64,000 nucleotides of DNA from Clavibacter sp. A6099 (GTDB taxonomy: Bacteria; Actinomycetota; Actinomycetes; Actinomycetales; Microbacteriaceae), in NCBI RefSeq assembly GCF_021919125.1, contig NZ_CP083439.1, forward strand, positions 2,914,001-2,978,000, written 5' to 3'. The position numbers and the translations under genes are program-made. Shown here one piece after another: positions 18,362 to 25,663 of this stretch (position 1 is the first letter of the stretch; each line of letters starts with the position of its first letter). A model generated the notes under the pieces. That model worked only from the letters and a program-made list of their open reading frames with translations. It did no database searches and was not told the DNA's origin.

Positions 18362-18459
18362 GCCCTTCGGGGCCACACACCAGCGCGGAGCGTGATGCCG
18401 CATAAATCGCCAGCTGGCCCGGAGTCGACTTAGTCGACCCGGGCCAGTGGCATGCGGCA
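18362..18459 (+). ncRNA. candidate DRT3 accessory RNA with ACACAC template
   Basis: Sixteen bases after the second RT stop lies a compact structured stretch. A GCCC-TTCG-GGGC tetraloop hairpin (18362-18373) is followed at once by CACACACC (ACACAC at 18375-18380). Next comes a nested stem: outer arms 18396-18403 with 18452-18459 (8 pairs), inner arms 18414-18422 with 18439-18447 (9 pairs) topped by GTCGAC/GTCGAC (18424-18429, 18433-18438) and a TTA loop. No T-run follows, so it is not an ordinary terminator. An ACACAC next to stable hairpins fits the expected DRT3 template RNA. Transcript ends are unknown. Confidence 0.6.
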
Positions 18460-18635
18460 GGGTGTTGCTTGTCGACCGACGTTCGAGCGCCCGCGGCGGG
18501 TGCCGACGCATCCTCCTGGTGCCCGTACGAACAAGGGCTCGCATCGCTGCTGTGCTTCGACGGCCGATTCCGGCCTCAGTCAGCGTTTTTGGCAGAACTT
18601 GCCTGCGGGATGCGCGCGCCGGCGGGGCACCGATC

Positions 18636-20543
18636 TCAGCGCCCGGGCGCGCCCAGCGCCTCCTCCTCCGCCACCACGGCCTTCTGCACCGCGAACTGGG
18701 TGCGGTGCAGCTCCTCGTACCGGCCGCCCGCGGCCAGCAGCTCCTCGTGCGTGCCGCGCTGGACGATCGTGCCGTCCTCCACCACCAGGATCAGGTCCGC
18801 GTGGCGGATGGTGGAGAGGCGGTGGGCGATGACCAGTGCCGTCCGCCCCTCGAGCGCCTCGCTCAGCGCGGCCTGCACGGCGGCCTCCGACGTCGAGTCC
18901 AGCGCCGCCGTCGCCTCGTCGAGGATGACGACGCGCGGCTGGGCGAGCAGGAGCCGCGCGATGGTCATCCGCTGGCGCTCGCCGCCGGAGAGCCGGTAGC
19001 CGCGCTCCCCCACCATGGTGTCGAGCTGGTCGGGCAGGGAGCGGATGAGCGGCTCGAGCCGCGCGCGCCGGACGGCGTCCCACACCTCGTCCTCGGTGGC
19101 CTCCGGCCGCGCGAGGCGCAGGTTGGACAGGATCGTCTCGTGGAAGAGGTGGCCGTCCTGGGTCACCATGCCGAGCGTGTGCCGCATGGACGCGAAGGTG
19201 ACGTCGCGCACGTCGGTCTCCGCGAGCCGCACGGCGCCGCTGTCGACGTCGTACAGGCGCGAGAGGAGCTGCGCGATCGTCGACTTGCCGGCGCCTGACG
19301 TGCCGACGAGCGCGACGGTCTGCCCGGGCTCGATCCGGAAGGACACGCCGTGCAGCACCTCCTCGCCGCCGCGGGTGTCCAGCGTCGAGACCTCCTCGAG
19401 GGAGGCGAGCGACACCTTGTCGGCGGACGGATAGGCGAAGCGGACGTCGTCGAACTCGACCGCCACCGGGCCATCGGGGACGCGGACGGCGTCGGGCTTC
19501 TCCTGGATGAGCGGCTCGAGGTCCAGCACCTCGAAGACGCGCTCGAAGCTGACCACCGCGCTCATGATCTCGACCCGCGCGTTCGCGAGGCCGGTCAGCG
19601 GCGCGTAGAGGCGCGTGAGGAGCAGCGCGAGGGTGACGACCTCGCCGGTGTCCAGCTGACCGCCGAGCGCGAGGGCGCCGCCGAGCCCGTAGACGAGCGC
19701 GAGCGCGAGGGCGGAGACGAGCATCAGCGCGGTGACGAAGACGAACTGCAGCATCGCCGTGCGGACCCCGATGTCGCGGACGCGGGCGGCGCGGACCCGG
19801 AACTCCGCGGACTCCTCGTCGGGCCGGCCGAACAGCTTCACGAGGGTCGCGCCGGGAGCCGAGAAGCGCTCGGTCATCTGCGTGCTCATGGCGGAGTTGT
19901 GGTCGGCGGCCTCGCGGCGGAGCGCGGCGAGACGACCGCCCATGCGGCGCGCGGGCACGAGGAACACGGGCAGCATGATCACGGCGAGGACGGTCACGAG
20001 CCACGACGTGCTGAGCATGACGATGAGGGTGAGGATCAGCGCCACGACGTTCGTGACCACGCCCGACAGCGTGCCGCTGAAGGCCTGCTGCGCGCCGATC
20101 ACGTCGTTGTTGAGGCGGCTGACGAGGGCGCCCGTGCGCGTGCGGGTGAAGAACGCGATGGGCATCTTCTGCACGTGGTCGAAGACGGCGGTGCGGAGGT
20201 CGAGGATCACGCCCTCGCCGATGCGCGCCGAGAACCAGCGCGTCACGAGCGACACGGCGGCGTCGGCCACGGCCACGAGGGCGATGACGACGGCGAGGCG
20301 GACGATCGTGGCGGTCTCGCCCCGGGCGACGATGACGTCGACCACCTGGCCGGCGAGCACCGGCGTCGCCACCGCGAGGAACGCGCCGACGACGGACAGC
20401 CCGATGAAGACGAGCAGCTTCACCCGATACGGCACCGCGAACGTCATGATGCGACGGACGGACTCGCGGGAGATGCCGCGCGACCCGTCCTGCGCGCTCG
20501 AGATCTTGTAGAGCGAGCTCCAGGCGACGCTGTCCATGCTCAT
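18636..20543 (-). CDS. ABC transporter, fused permease-ATPase (exporter type)
   Basis: Half-transporter of 635 residues that dimerises to export lipids, peptides or drugs using ATP. A six-helix transmembrane domain spans about residues 35-330. The nucleotide-binding domain (about 365-610) shows Walker A GTSGAGKST, signature LSGGERQRM and Walker B VVILDEATAALDS, followed by the H-loop VIAHRLSTI. ATG 20543 (MSMDSVAW) has GAGAGGA upstream; upstream codons in the open frame are unsupported. It is monocistronic. The substrate is unknown. Confidence 0.92.
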   Translation of the reverse strand: MSMDSVAWSSLYKISSAQDGSRGISRESVRRIMTFAVPYRVKLLVFIGLSVVGAFLAVATPVLAGQVVDVIVARGETATIVRLAVVIALVAVADAAVSLVTRWFSARIGEGVILDLRTAVFDHVQKMPIAFFTRTRTGALVSRLNNDVIGAQQAFSGTLSGVVTNVVALILTLIVMLSTSWLVTVLAVIMLPVFLVPARRMGGRLAALRREAADHNSAMSTQMTERFSAPGATLVKLFGRPDEESAEFRVRAARVRDIGVRTAMLQFVFVTALMLVSALALALVYGLGGALALGGQLDTGEVVTLALLLTRLYAPLTGLANARVEIMSAVVSFERVFEVLDLEPLIQEKPDAVRVPDGPVAVEFDDVRFAYPSADKVSLASLEEVSTLDTRGGEEVLHGVSFRIEPGQTVALVGTSGAGKSTIAQLLSRLYDVDSGAVRLAETDVRDVTFASMRHTLGMVTQDGHLFHETILSNLRLARPEATEDEVWDAVRRARLEPLIRSLPDQLDTMVGERGYRLSGGERQRMTIARLLLAQPRVVILDEATAALDSTSEAAVQAALSEALEGRTALVIAHRLSTIRHADLILVVEDGTIVQRGTHEELLAAGGRYEELHRTQFAVQKAVVAEEEALGAPGR

Positions 20544-20893
20544 GGTGGTTCCTCTCGTGGACGGCCGCTCGGGGCGGACGGGGGTGCGTGCGAGTCGGGT
20601 CCTCCGCGGCGGATCGGGCATCCGCGTCGATGCTCCTACCGCGACGTCGTCGTCGTGACCGGATCCGCGGACGGGCCGGGAGGGATCGTCCCGGTGGGCG
20701 CATGCCCATCATGAGCCACGGACGGACGCGATCGCGCCCAGCGGGCGAAGCGTCACCGGATGGCCGTCGGGCGGAGGACGTACCCGGGTCCGCCTCGCGG
20801 ACCACATCGCCCCTGCGGAATGCGACGGGGCGACCCCCGGAGTCCGTCCTGCGCCCGGCGAGGCCGGCGCATGGTCGTTCCTAGCGTGAGGGC
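20544..20893. other. intergenic region between divergent genes
   Basis: About 350 bases of ordinary high-GC sequence between the ABC exporter and the ferritin-like gene. It must hold both promoters, but no clear -35/-10 pair, repeat or small gene with a ribosome site was seen. Confidence 0.5.
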
Positions 20894-21712
20894 ATGACCT
20901 CGATCACGCAGACACCGACGCCCGCACGCCCCGCCGCGGCGCACGCCCGCATGGGCACCGCCGCCGACTGGATCGCCCACTTCCACGCCAACGCCGACCG
21001 GCACCTGAGCCCCGAGCAGCTGATCCCGTCCGGCACGCCCTCGCCGATGGACGCCCGCACCCGCCGGGCGTTCGTCCGATCGTTCCAGCGGTTCGCGCTC
21101 GGGGAGAGCGGCGACGGCGCGCACCTCCTCCGGATGGCGACCGCCGCTGGCGATCCCGCGTACACGCACGCGCTCGCCCTCCTCGTGCAGGAGGAGCAGA
21201 AGCACGCAGCCCTGTTCCTCCGCGCGCTCGACTACATCGACGCGCCCGCGCTGCCCGCGCACTGGACGGACGCCGCCTTCACCCGCCTGCGGCACCTCAT
21301 CGGGCTGCGGACGGAGATCAGCCTGTTCCTCATCGCCGAGACGGTCGCGACGGGCTACTTCCACGCCCTTGCCGACCACGCCCCGGATCCCGCGCTGCGC
21401 GCCCTCGGGCGGCGGATCGCGGACGACGAGCGGAATCACGTCCGCTTCCAGATCGACCGCCTCCGCACCGGCTTCCGCGAGACGCCCGCTCCGGTGCGCG
21501 CGCTCATCGGCGGCGCGTGGACGGTCGTCGCCGCGGGCGCGGCGACGGTGATCGTGGTCGACCACCGTGCTGCACTGCGTGCGTGCGGGGTCGCGCCGCG
21601 CGCGTACTGGCGGCGGGCGATGCGCGGGTTCGGGGCTGCCGCGCGGTCGGTGCTGGTGGATCCGCGGGCGCCGCTGCTGGGGCCGACGGACGGCGCGCCC
21701 GCCCGCGCCTGA
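20894..21712 (+). CDS. ferritin-like di-iron protein
   Basis: Helical protein of 272 residues. Metal-ligand motifs of the ferritin-like superfamily are present: LLVQEEQKHAALFLR (E..H) near residue 103, LFLIAETVATGYF near 150 and ADDERNHVRFQID (E..H) near 180. These would hold a di-iron centre, as in oxygenases, desaturase-like enzymes or rubrerythrin relatives. It starts at ATG 20894 shortly after GTGAGGG. It is monocistronic, with a terminator behind it. The reaction is unknown. Confidence 0.8.
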   Translation: MTSITQTPTPARPAAAHARMGTAADWIAHFHANADRHLSPEQLIPSGTPSPMDARTRRAFVRSFQRFALGESGDGAHLLRMATAAGDPAYTHALALLVQEEQKHAALFLRALDYIDAPALPAHWTDAAFTRLRHLIGLRTEISLFLIAETVATGYFHALADHAPDPALRALGRRIADDERNHVRFQIDRLRTGFRETPAPVRALIGGAWTVVAAGAATVIVVDHRAALRACGVAPRAYWRRAMRGFGAAARSVLVDPRAPLLGPTDGAPARA

Positions 21713-21724
21713 CCCGCACACGCC

Positions 21725-21761
21725 GGAGGGGCGGGCCGCCTCCTCGGCGACCCGCCCCTCC
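21725..21761. terminator. hairpin terminator between convergent genes
   Basis: Perfect 11-base arms GGAGGGGCGGG (21725-21735) and its complement (21751-21761) enclose a 15-base loop that can fold again. It lies between the ferritin-like gene and the convergent GlsB/YeaQ gene. Confidence 0.7.
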
Positions 21762-21825
21762 ACTGCTTCCACTACCGGCTGTCGTCAGACGCGCGCCAGC
21801 GCATCGACGGGTCGCCCGGTCGTGT

Positions 21826-22104
21826 TCAGCGACGCACGGACTTGCGGCCGCCGACCTTCACGTAGATGAAGAGCACGATGATGGCGCCGATGATCGAGCC
21901 GATGATGCCGGCGGGCTGGAAGAAGCCGTCCATGGCGTCGCGCTGGAACAGCAGGAAGGCGAGGAACCCGCCGACAAAGGAGCCGACGATGCCGAGCACG
22001 ATGGTCATGAGGATCGACATGCTCTGGCGTCCGGGGATGACGGCCCGGGCGATGAAGCCGGCGATGAGGCCGATGACGATGAGGCTGATGATGAGTCCGA
22101 GCAT
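21826..22104 (-). CDS. GlsB/YeaQ/YmgE family stress membrane protein
   Basis: Ninety-two residues with three hydrophobic helices and the family pattern of glycine-rich turns: IAGFIARAVIPGR, MTIVLGIVGSFVGGFLA and GIIGSIIGAIIVLFIYV. Members of this transglycosylase-associated family are envelope proteins linked to stress. ATG 22104 has AGAGAG upstream. It faces the ferritin-like gene across a terminator and is divergent from the response regulator. Confidence 0.9.
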   Translation of the reverse strand: MLGLIISLIVIGLIAGFIARAVIPGRQSMSILMTIVLGIVGSFVGGFLAFLLFQRDAMDGFFQPAGIIGSIIGAIIVLFIYVKVGGRKSVRR

Positions 22105-22187
22105 GGTGATCTCTCTTCTGTGCGAGCACGTCAGGAAGACGCGCGGTGATGCCCGTTCGGGGCGATGACCTCAATCAACCACCCTGC

Positions 22188-22207
22188 GGGGTGTGGGAGC
22201 ACACCCC
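22188..22207. promoter_or_regulatory. inverted repeat in the response-regulator leader
   Basis: GGGGTGTG (22188-22195) and CACACCCC (22200-22207) are perfect complements around GGAG, ending 21 bases before the response-regulator start. It could be an operator in DNA or a hairpin in the leader RNA. No partner is identified. Confidence 0.4.
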
Positions 22208-22228
22208 TGGGGGTGGGATCCTGGATCC

Positions 22229-22897
22229 ATGCCCAGCACCCGCACCCGCCCCGTCACGATCGCGCTCGTCGACGACTACGACGTGGTGCTGAAGGGCCTC
22301 GCCCACATGTTCGACGACTACCGCGACCGCGTGCTGGTCGCCGAGATCGACGCGAATGCCGCGCTCTCCGACGAGATCGACATCGTGCTCTACGACTCGT
22401 TCGCGCAGCCGGAGTCCGACCACCACGAGATCGCGGAGCTGGTGCGCAACCCGCGCGCCCGCCGCGTGGTCGTCTACACCTGGAACTTCCAGCCCGAGCT
22501 CGTCGCGGACGCCCGCCGGCAGGGCGTGCACGGCTACCTCTCGAAGGCGCTGCCGGCGCGCGAGCTCGTGGAGGCGCTCGAGAGGATCCACTCGGGCGAG
22601 GAGCTGTTCAACCAGGCGCCGCTGCGGGCCGCGAGCGCGCCGTCGCTCGACTGGCCGGGCAAGCGCGAGGGGATCACGGACCGCGAGTCGGAGATCCTCG
22701 CGCTCATCACGCAGGGCAAGAGCAACCAGGAGGTCGCGGCGCTCACGTACCTCTCCCCCAACACGGTGAAGAGCTACATCCGCTCGATCTACCGCAAGAT
22801 CCAGGTGCAGAGTCGCACCCAGGCGGTCATCTGGGGCGTGGGGCACGGGTTCAGCCCGGACCACCACCGGATCGACCATTGGCTGGGTGGGCCGTAG
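22229..22897 (+). CDS. LuxR/NarL-type two-component response regulator
   Basis: DNA-binding regulator of 222 residues. The receiver domain (about 8-125) has acidic residues in LVDDYDVV, the probable phosphorylated Asp56 (DIVLYDSF) and Lys106 (GYLSKALP). The LuxR helix-turn-helix spans about 150-205 (ITDRESEILALITQGKSNQEVA, then LSPNTVKSYIRSIYRKI). ATG 22229 is preferred, since the frame upstream is unlike coding sequence. No histidine kinase is adjacent. Its last 213 coding bases are repeated at 24068-24280 beyond the low-GC insert. Confidence 0.88.
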   Translation: MPSTRTRPVTIALVDDYDVVLKGLAHMFDDYRDRVLVAEIDANAALSDEIDIVLYDSFAQPESDHHEIAELVRNPRARRVVVYTWNFQPELVADARRQGVHGYLSKALPARELVEALERIHSGEELFNQAPLRAASAPSLDWPGKREGITDRESEILALITQGKSNQEVAALTYLSPNTVKSYIRSIYRKIQVQSRTQAVIWGVGHGFSPDHHRIDHWLGGP

Positions 22898-22901
22898 GGC
22901 A
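22685..22901 (+). repeat. 217-bp direct repeat, left copy (3' end of response regulator)
   Basis: This stretch, covering the last part of the response-regulator gene and four bases after its TAG, recurs at 24068-24284 without gaps. I count 7 mismatches in 217 (about 97% identity), all in the right half. Together the copies bracket the HEPN-like gene, as expected of an element that inserted at or recombined with a gene 3' end. Confidence 0.85.
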
Positions 22902-22928
22902 GCGAGGTGCGCGAGCGGCCTGCTTGAC

Positions 22929-22959
22929 TTTACACATCGACTTAACTGTTGCTTAGGAT
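22929..22959 (+). promoter_or_regulatory. putative promoter giving a leaderless HEPN-gene transcript
   Basis: TTTACA (22929-22934) and TAGGAT (22954-22959) lie 19 bases apart; TTGACT overlaps the left box at 22924. The -10-like box ends 6 bases before GTG 22966, so transcription would start at or next to the first codon, and no ribosome site is present. This is the usual layout of leaderless genes in actinobacteria. Confidence 0.4.
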
Positions 22960-22965
22960 CCTATC

Positions 22966-24048
22966 GTGAACGATGGCATTGGCCCGAACTCGCTCGATGA
23001 CGAGCGGAAAGCTTTTGGTGATTTGGGCCAGACCGCTCGGCAAAACCTCTTGAGTATTCAAAATAATACGGGTTCACTGCACGCGCAGATCTCAGCCAAT
23101 CTCATTCTGCCGGCCAGTACGTTGGCATCCATCGGGGCAGTGGCTTCTATAGTTCGTAGCCAGCAGTCCTCGATATTGGGCCTTGCGTCTGCCGTCGCCG
23201 GCTTGCAGTCAAGCCTAAGTCGCAGTGCCGCCCAAGCCAATCTAGGCCTACTGAATCTTCAAAAAATTGTAATGCCATCGCTGGACGCTCAGATCAGAAG
23301 CCTTGTCAGCGGGTTGGACTTGCGCGGCTTTTCTACGGCCATTCAGGGTGTGGCGGAACTTGCAGCCCGTCAATCAGCATTTATTTCCAACATCGCGCCG
23401 TCCATTGCCGTCGCGTACGCCAACATGTACCCGAAAAACCTGCGATCCATCGACGGTATTCGCATGAGCAGGGTGGACGCGGTAGTGATGCAGGAAGGCC
23501 TCCCTCTCTATGGGATTCCACGAGCTTCGACATCAGCGGCGCTACTTGTCGCTCCCCATTATCGCGCCAGGCGCGACATCATAGGGCGAAAATGGACGAG
23601 TATTGCAGTTGACTGCCGAGAACTCCTACTTGAAAGTACGTCTAAGGAGACTGCGGCCTACGCGCTATTCGCTCATGAGGCACTGGATGCACTGAAATCC
23701 GGACATACGCGCGCTGCCCAAGCTCTGGCTGGGACGCTCATAGATTCGTTTCTCACTGATTATTTCGGCGAGTATAGAAGGTCTTTCACACCCGACCGCA
23801 AAGGCAAACGAACCACGACGGCTTACGACGATCTGGGTGTAAAACAGTTCATTGCCCTTGCCCCCATCTGGCGCTCGTACCAGCAATTTGTTCCGAGCGA
23901 AGGAGACGTAGTACCGAGGGCCTTCAGCCGCCACGCGACAGCACACACCATTAGTCCGCAACAATTTTCGCGGCGAAACGCTGTGCAAGGCATCATGTTG
24001 GCGACTAGCTTAATTTACCGACTCCACGAGGAATTACAGAGTCACTAA
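22966..24048 (+). CDS. probable HEPN-domain protein (candidate RNase/abortive-infection factor)
   Basis: Protein of 360 residues with no close family recognised. The N-terminal half is helical and rich in Ser/Gln/Leu (several QSSI/SLSRSAAQ stretches). The C-terminal third has helix ALFAHEALDALKSGHTRAAQ and then RHATAH (Arg322 to His327), an R-x4-H motif, followed by a second helix NAVQGIMLATSLIYRLHEEL. That order (helix, R-x4-H, short loop, NA...LL helix) is typical of HEPN domains in toxins and abortive-infection RNases. GTG 22966 is chosen from the promoter position. Alone in a low-GC insert, it is a candidate single-gene defence or toxin system. Confidence 0.65.
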   Translation: MNDGIGPNSLDDERKAFGDLGQTARQNLLSIQNNTGSLHAQISANLILPASTLASIGAVASIVRSQQSSILGLASAVAGLQSSLSRSAAQANLGLLNLQKIVMPSLDAQIRSLVSGLDLRGFSTAIQGVAELAARQSAFISNIAPSIAVAYANMYPKNLRSIDGIRMSRVDAVVMQEGLPLYGIPRASTSAALLVAPHYRARRDIIGRKWTSIAVDCRELLLESTSKETAAYALFAHEALDALKSGHTRAAQALAGTLIDSFLTDYFGEYRRSFTPDRKGKRTTTAYDDLGVKQFIALAPIWRSYQQFVPSEGDVVPRAFSRHATAHTISPQQFSRRNAVQGIMLATSLIYRLHEELQSH

Positions 24049-24067
24049 GTCAATTAGCTGAATCCAT

Positions 24068-24280
24068 GAGTCGGAGATCCTCGCGCTCATCACGCAGGGC
24101 AAGAGCAACCAGGAGGTCGCGGCGCTCACGTACCTCTCCCCCAACACGGTGAAGAGCTACATCCGCTCGATCTACCGGAAGATCCAGGTGGAGAGCCGCA
24201 CCCAGGCGGTGATCTGGGGTGTGGGGCACGGGTTCAGCCCGGACCACCACCGGATCGACCACCGGCTGGGTGGGCCGTAG
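24068..24280 (+). pseudogene. 3' fragment of a LuxR-type response regulator
   Basis: Duplicate of the last 71 codons (helix-turn-helix and tail, ending GFSPDHHRIDH.LGGP and TAG) of the gene at 22229-22897. It lacks the receiver domain and an in-frame start; the ATG touching its left edge is out of frame. Two amino-acid changes separate it from the intact copy (Q to E, W to R). Confidence 0.85.
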
Positions 24281-24284
24281 GGCA
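24068..24284 (+). repeat. 217-bp direct repeat, right copy
   Basis: Second copy of 22685-22901 in the same orientation, ungapped, 7 mismatches. It marks the right border of the HEPN-gene insert; unrelated sequence follows immediately after GGGCA at 24284. Confidence 0.85.
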
Positions 24285-24331
24285 TCCATCCGATCCCGCC
24301 GCGGTCGCCACGAGCCTGAACCGGCAGGCGG

Positions 24332-24502
24332 TCAGGCGCGCTTGGCCGCCATGAACGCTTCCACGTCGAATGGTGCGGCGTCGCCGCTCGCTTCCCCCAC
24401 GACCAGCGCGGCCCGCAGCACCTCCCTTGCGGACCGGTCTCGCCCGGATACCACCTGTCGGGAGAGGGACGCGTCCCGGCCGCTCAAGCTGTCTTGTGCC
24501 AT
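24332..24502 (-). CDS. short ParD-like antitoxin, probably a remnant
   Basis: Fifty-six residues from ATG 24502: MAQDSLSGRD, then RQVVSGRDRSAREVLRAAL and GEASGDAAPFDVEAFMAAKR. These match the ends of ParD-type antitoxins (VxSGRYxSASEVVRAGL, and the toxin-binding GExSGxxxPFDxxAFxxxKR). The middle helix that normally separates two R-A-[AG]-L repeats is absent, as if deleted between them. No ParE toxin gene follows; 47 bases downstream comes the response-regulator fragment. It may be a decayed toxin-antitoxin locus or a free antitoxin. Confidence 0.5.
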   Translation of the reverse strand: MAQDSLSGRDASLSRQVVSGRDRSAREVLRAALVVGEASGDAAPFDVEAFMAAKRA

Positions 24503-24591
24503 GGACCATGGATACCGAGGATCGGCTCAGGAGGGAAGCGCCGCGAGGACCGCGCCCTGCACTCCCGGCCGCCTCTGGGAGCATGGCCCGC

Positions 24592-25656
24592 ATGATCCCC
24601 TCCACCTCGTCCCGGTTCCGCAAGTCCGTGCCCAAGGCGGAGGCGGGAGATCGGGTGGCGGTGCTGAGCCCCGCGTTCGCCGCGCCCGGCATGGCGCCCG
24701 AGGTGCACGAGCAGGCGATGCGGAGGCTGCAGGAGGCGACCGGGCTGGTCCCCGTCGAGTACCCGACCACCCGGCGGCTCGGCGCCAGCGCCCGCGATCG
24801 CGCCGCCGACATCACGGCCGCGTTTGCCGACGACTCCATCCGCGCGATCGTCTCGACCATCGGCGGGGACGACCAGGTCACGGTGATCCCGCACGTCGAC
24901 ATCGAGGAGCTCGCCCGGAACCCCAAGCCGTTCCTCGGCTACAGCGACAACACGAACCTGCACAACCTGCTCGCCGGGCTCGGCATCCCGAGCTTCTACG
25001 GCGGATCCACCCAGGTGCACCTCGGCGCCGGACCCGGCATCGACGACGTGCACCTGCGCTCGCTGCGGGCGGCCCTGATCGAGGGCGGGAAGCTCGAGAT
25101 CACGGAGCCCGGGGAGTCGGAGGACTTCGGGATCGACTGGACGGATCCTCGCGCGCTCACCGAGTCCGGCGAGCGTCACGCGACCGAGCCGTGGAAGTGG
25201 GCCGGGCCGGCGCGCACGGTGGAGGGGCCGACGTGGGGCGGCTGCATCGAGGTGATCGACCAGATCGCGATGGCCGGGCGCATGCCGGAGGTCGCGAAGC
25301 TCGAGGGCGGGATCCTGCTGCTGGAGACGAGCGAGGAGGTGCCGTCCGCCGACAGCGTGAAGCGGTGGGTGCGGGGGCTGGGCGAGCGCGGGATCCTCGA
25401 CGTGGTCGCGGGCGTGCTCGTCGCCCGGCCGGTGACCGTCGTCATGGGCGGGCCCGTCCCGTCGCCCGAGGAGCGCGCGCGGCTGCGGGCCGAGCAGCGC
25501 GACACCGTCATCGAGCAGGTCGCCCGCTACAACCCGCGCGCCGTGGTGTGCGTGGGCGTGCCGTTCGGGCACACGCGGCCGCAGTGGATCCTGCCCCACG
25601 GCGGCACGGTGCGGCTCGACGGGGCGGCGAAGACGGTGCACGCGGACTACAGCTGA
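24592..25656 (+). CDS. S66 family peptidase (LD-carboxypeptidase/MccF-like)
   Basis: Serine peptidase of about 354 residues in the family of LD-carboxypeptidase and the microcin C immunity protein MccF. The nucleophile is Ser118 in LGYSDNTN; the Glu and His of the triad lie in the C-terminal half, where VPFGHTRPQW carries the histidine. ATG 24592 is preferred because GGGAG lies 10 bases upstream; ATG 24583 is too close to it. No signal peptide is present, so cytoplasmic murein-peptide recycling or detoxification of acyl-adenylate compounds is likely. Confidence 0.88.
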   Translation: MIPSTSSRFRKSVPKAEAGDRVAVLSPAFAAPGMAPEVHEQAMRRLQEATGLVPVEYPTTRRLGASARDRAADITAAFADDSIRAIVSTIGGDDQVTVIPHVDIEELARNPKPFLGYSDNTNLHNLLAGLGIPSFYGGSTQVHLGAGPGIDDVHLRSLRAALIEGGKLEITEPGESEDFGIDWTDPRALTESGERHATEPWKWAGPARTVEGPTWGGCIEVIDQIAMAGRMPEVAKLEGGILLLETSEEVPSADSVKRWVRGLGERGILDVVAGVLVARPVTVVMGGPVPSPEERARLRAEQRDTVIEQVARYNPRAVVCVGVPFGHTRPQWILPHGGTVRLDGAAKTVHADYS

Positions 25657-25663
25657 GGGCGAC

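Larger units (their letters stand above)
14844..18635. mobile_element. low-GC insert carrying a two-reverse-transcriptase defence system
   Basis: Base composition changes abruptly at the stop of the isomerase gene (14843) and returns to the high-GC norm by about 18470-18640, ahead of the ABC transporter. GGATCC, several per kb elsewhere, occurs about once here (near 16814). The insert holds two overlapping RT genes and a structured 3' region. No integrase, transposase or flanking repeat longer than a few bases was found, so exact edges and mobility are unknown. Confidence 0.6.
22902..24067. mobile_element. low-GC insert with a single HEPN-like gene
   Basis: A segment of about 1.17 kb between the two 217-bp repeats has clearly lower GC than its surroundings and carries one gene plus its own promoter-like sequence. 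The intact response regulator at the left and the 3' fragment at the right are what remains when an element brings its own copy of the target gene's end. No recombinase is encoded. Confidence 0.6.

Noticed and set aside
18396-18459. Plain rho-independent terminator after the second RT gene
   Set aside because: The nested stem lacks a T-run and is preceded by a tetraloop hairpin and ACACAC, so an RNA element is the better reading, though it may also end transcription.
24066-24280. A new small gene starting at ATG 24066
   Set aside because: That ATG is out of frame with the response-regulator fragment; the fragment has no in-frame start and is a duplication remnant.
24234-24926. Minus-strand 230-codon frame opposite the S66 peptidase start
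   Set aside because: It overlaps the S66 gene and runs through the ParD-like gene in a different frame, with arginine-rich, non-protein-like sequence.
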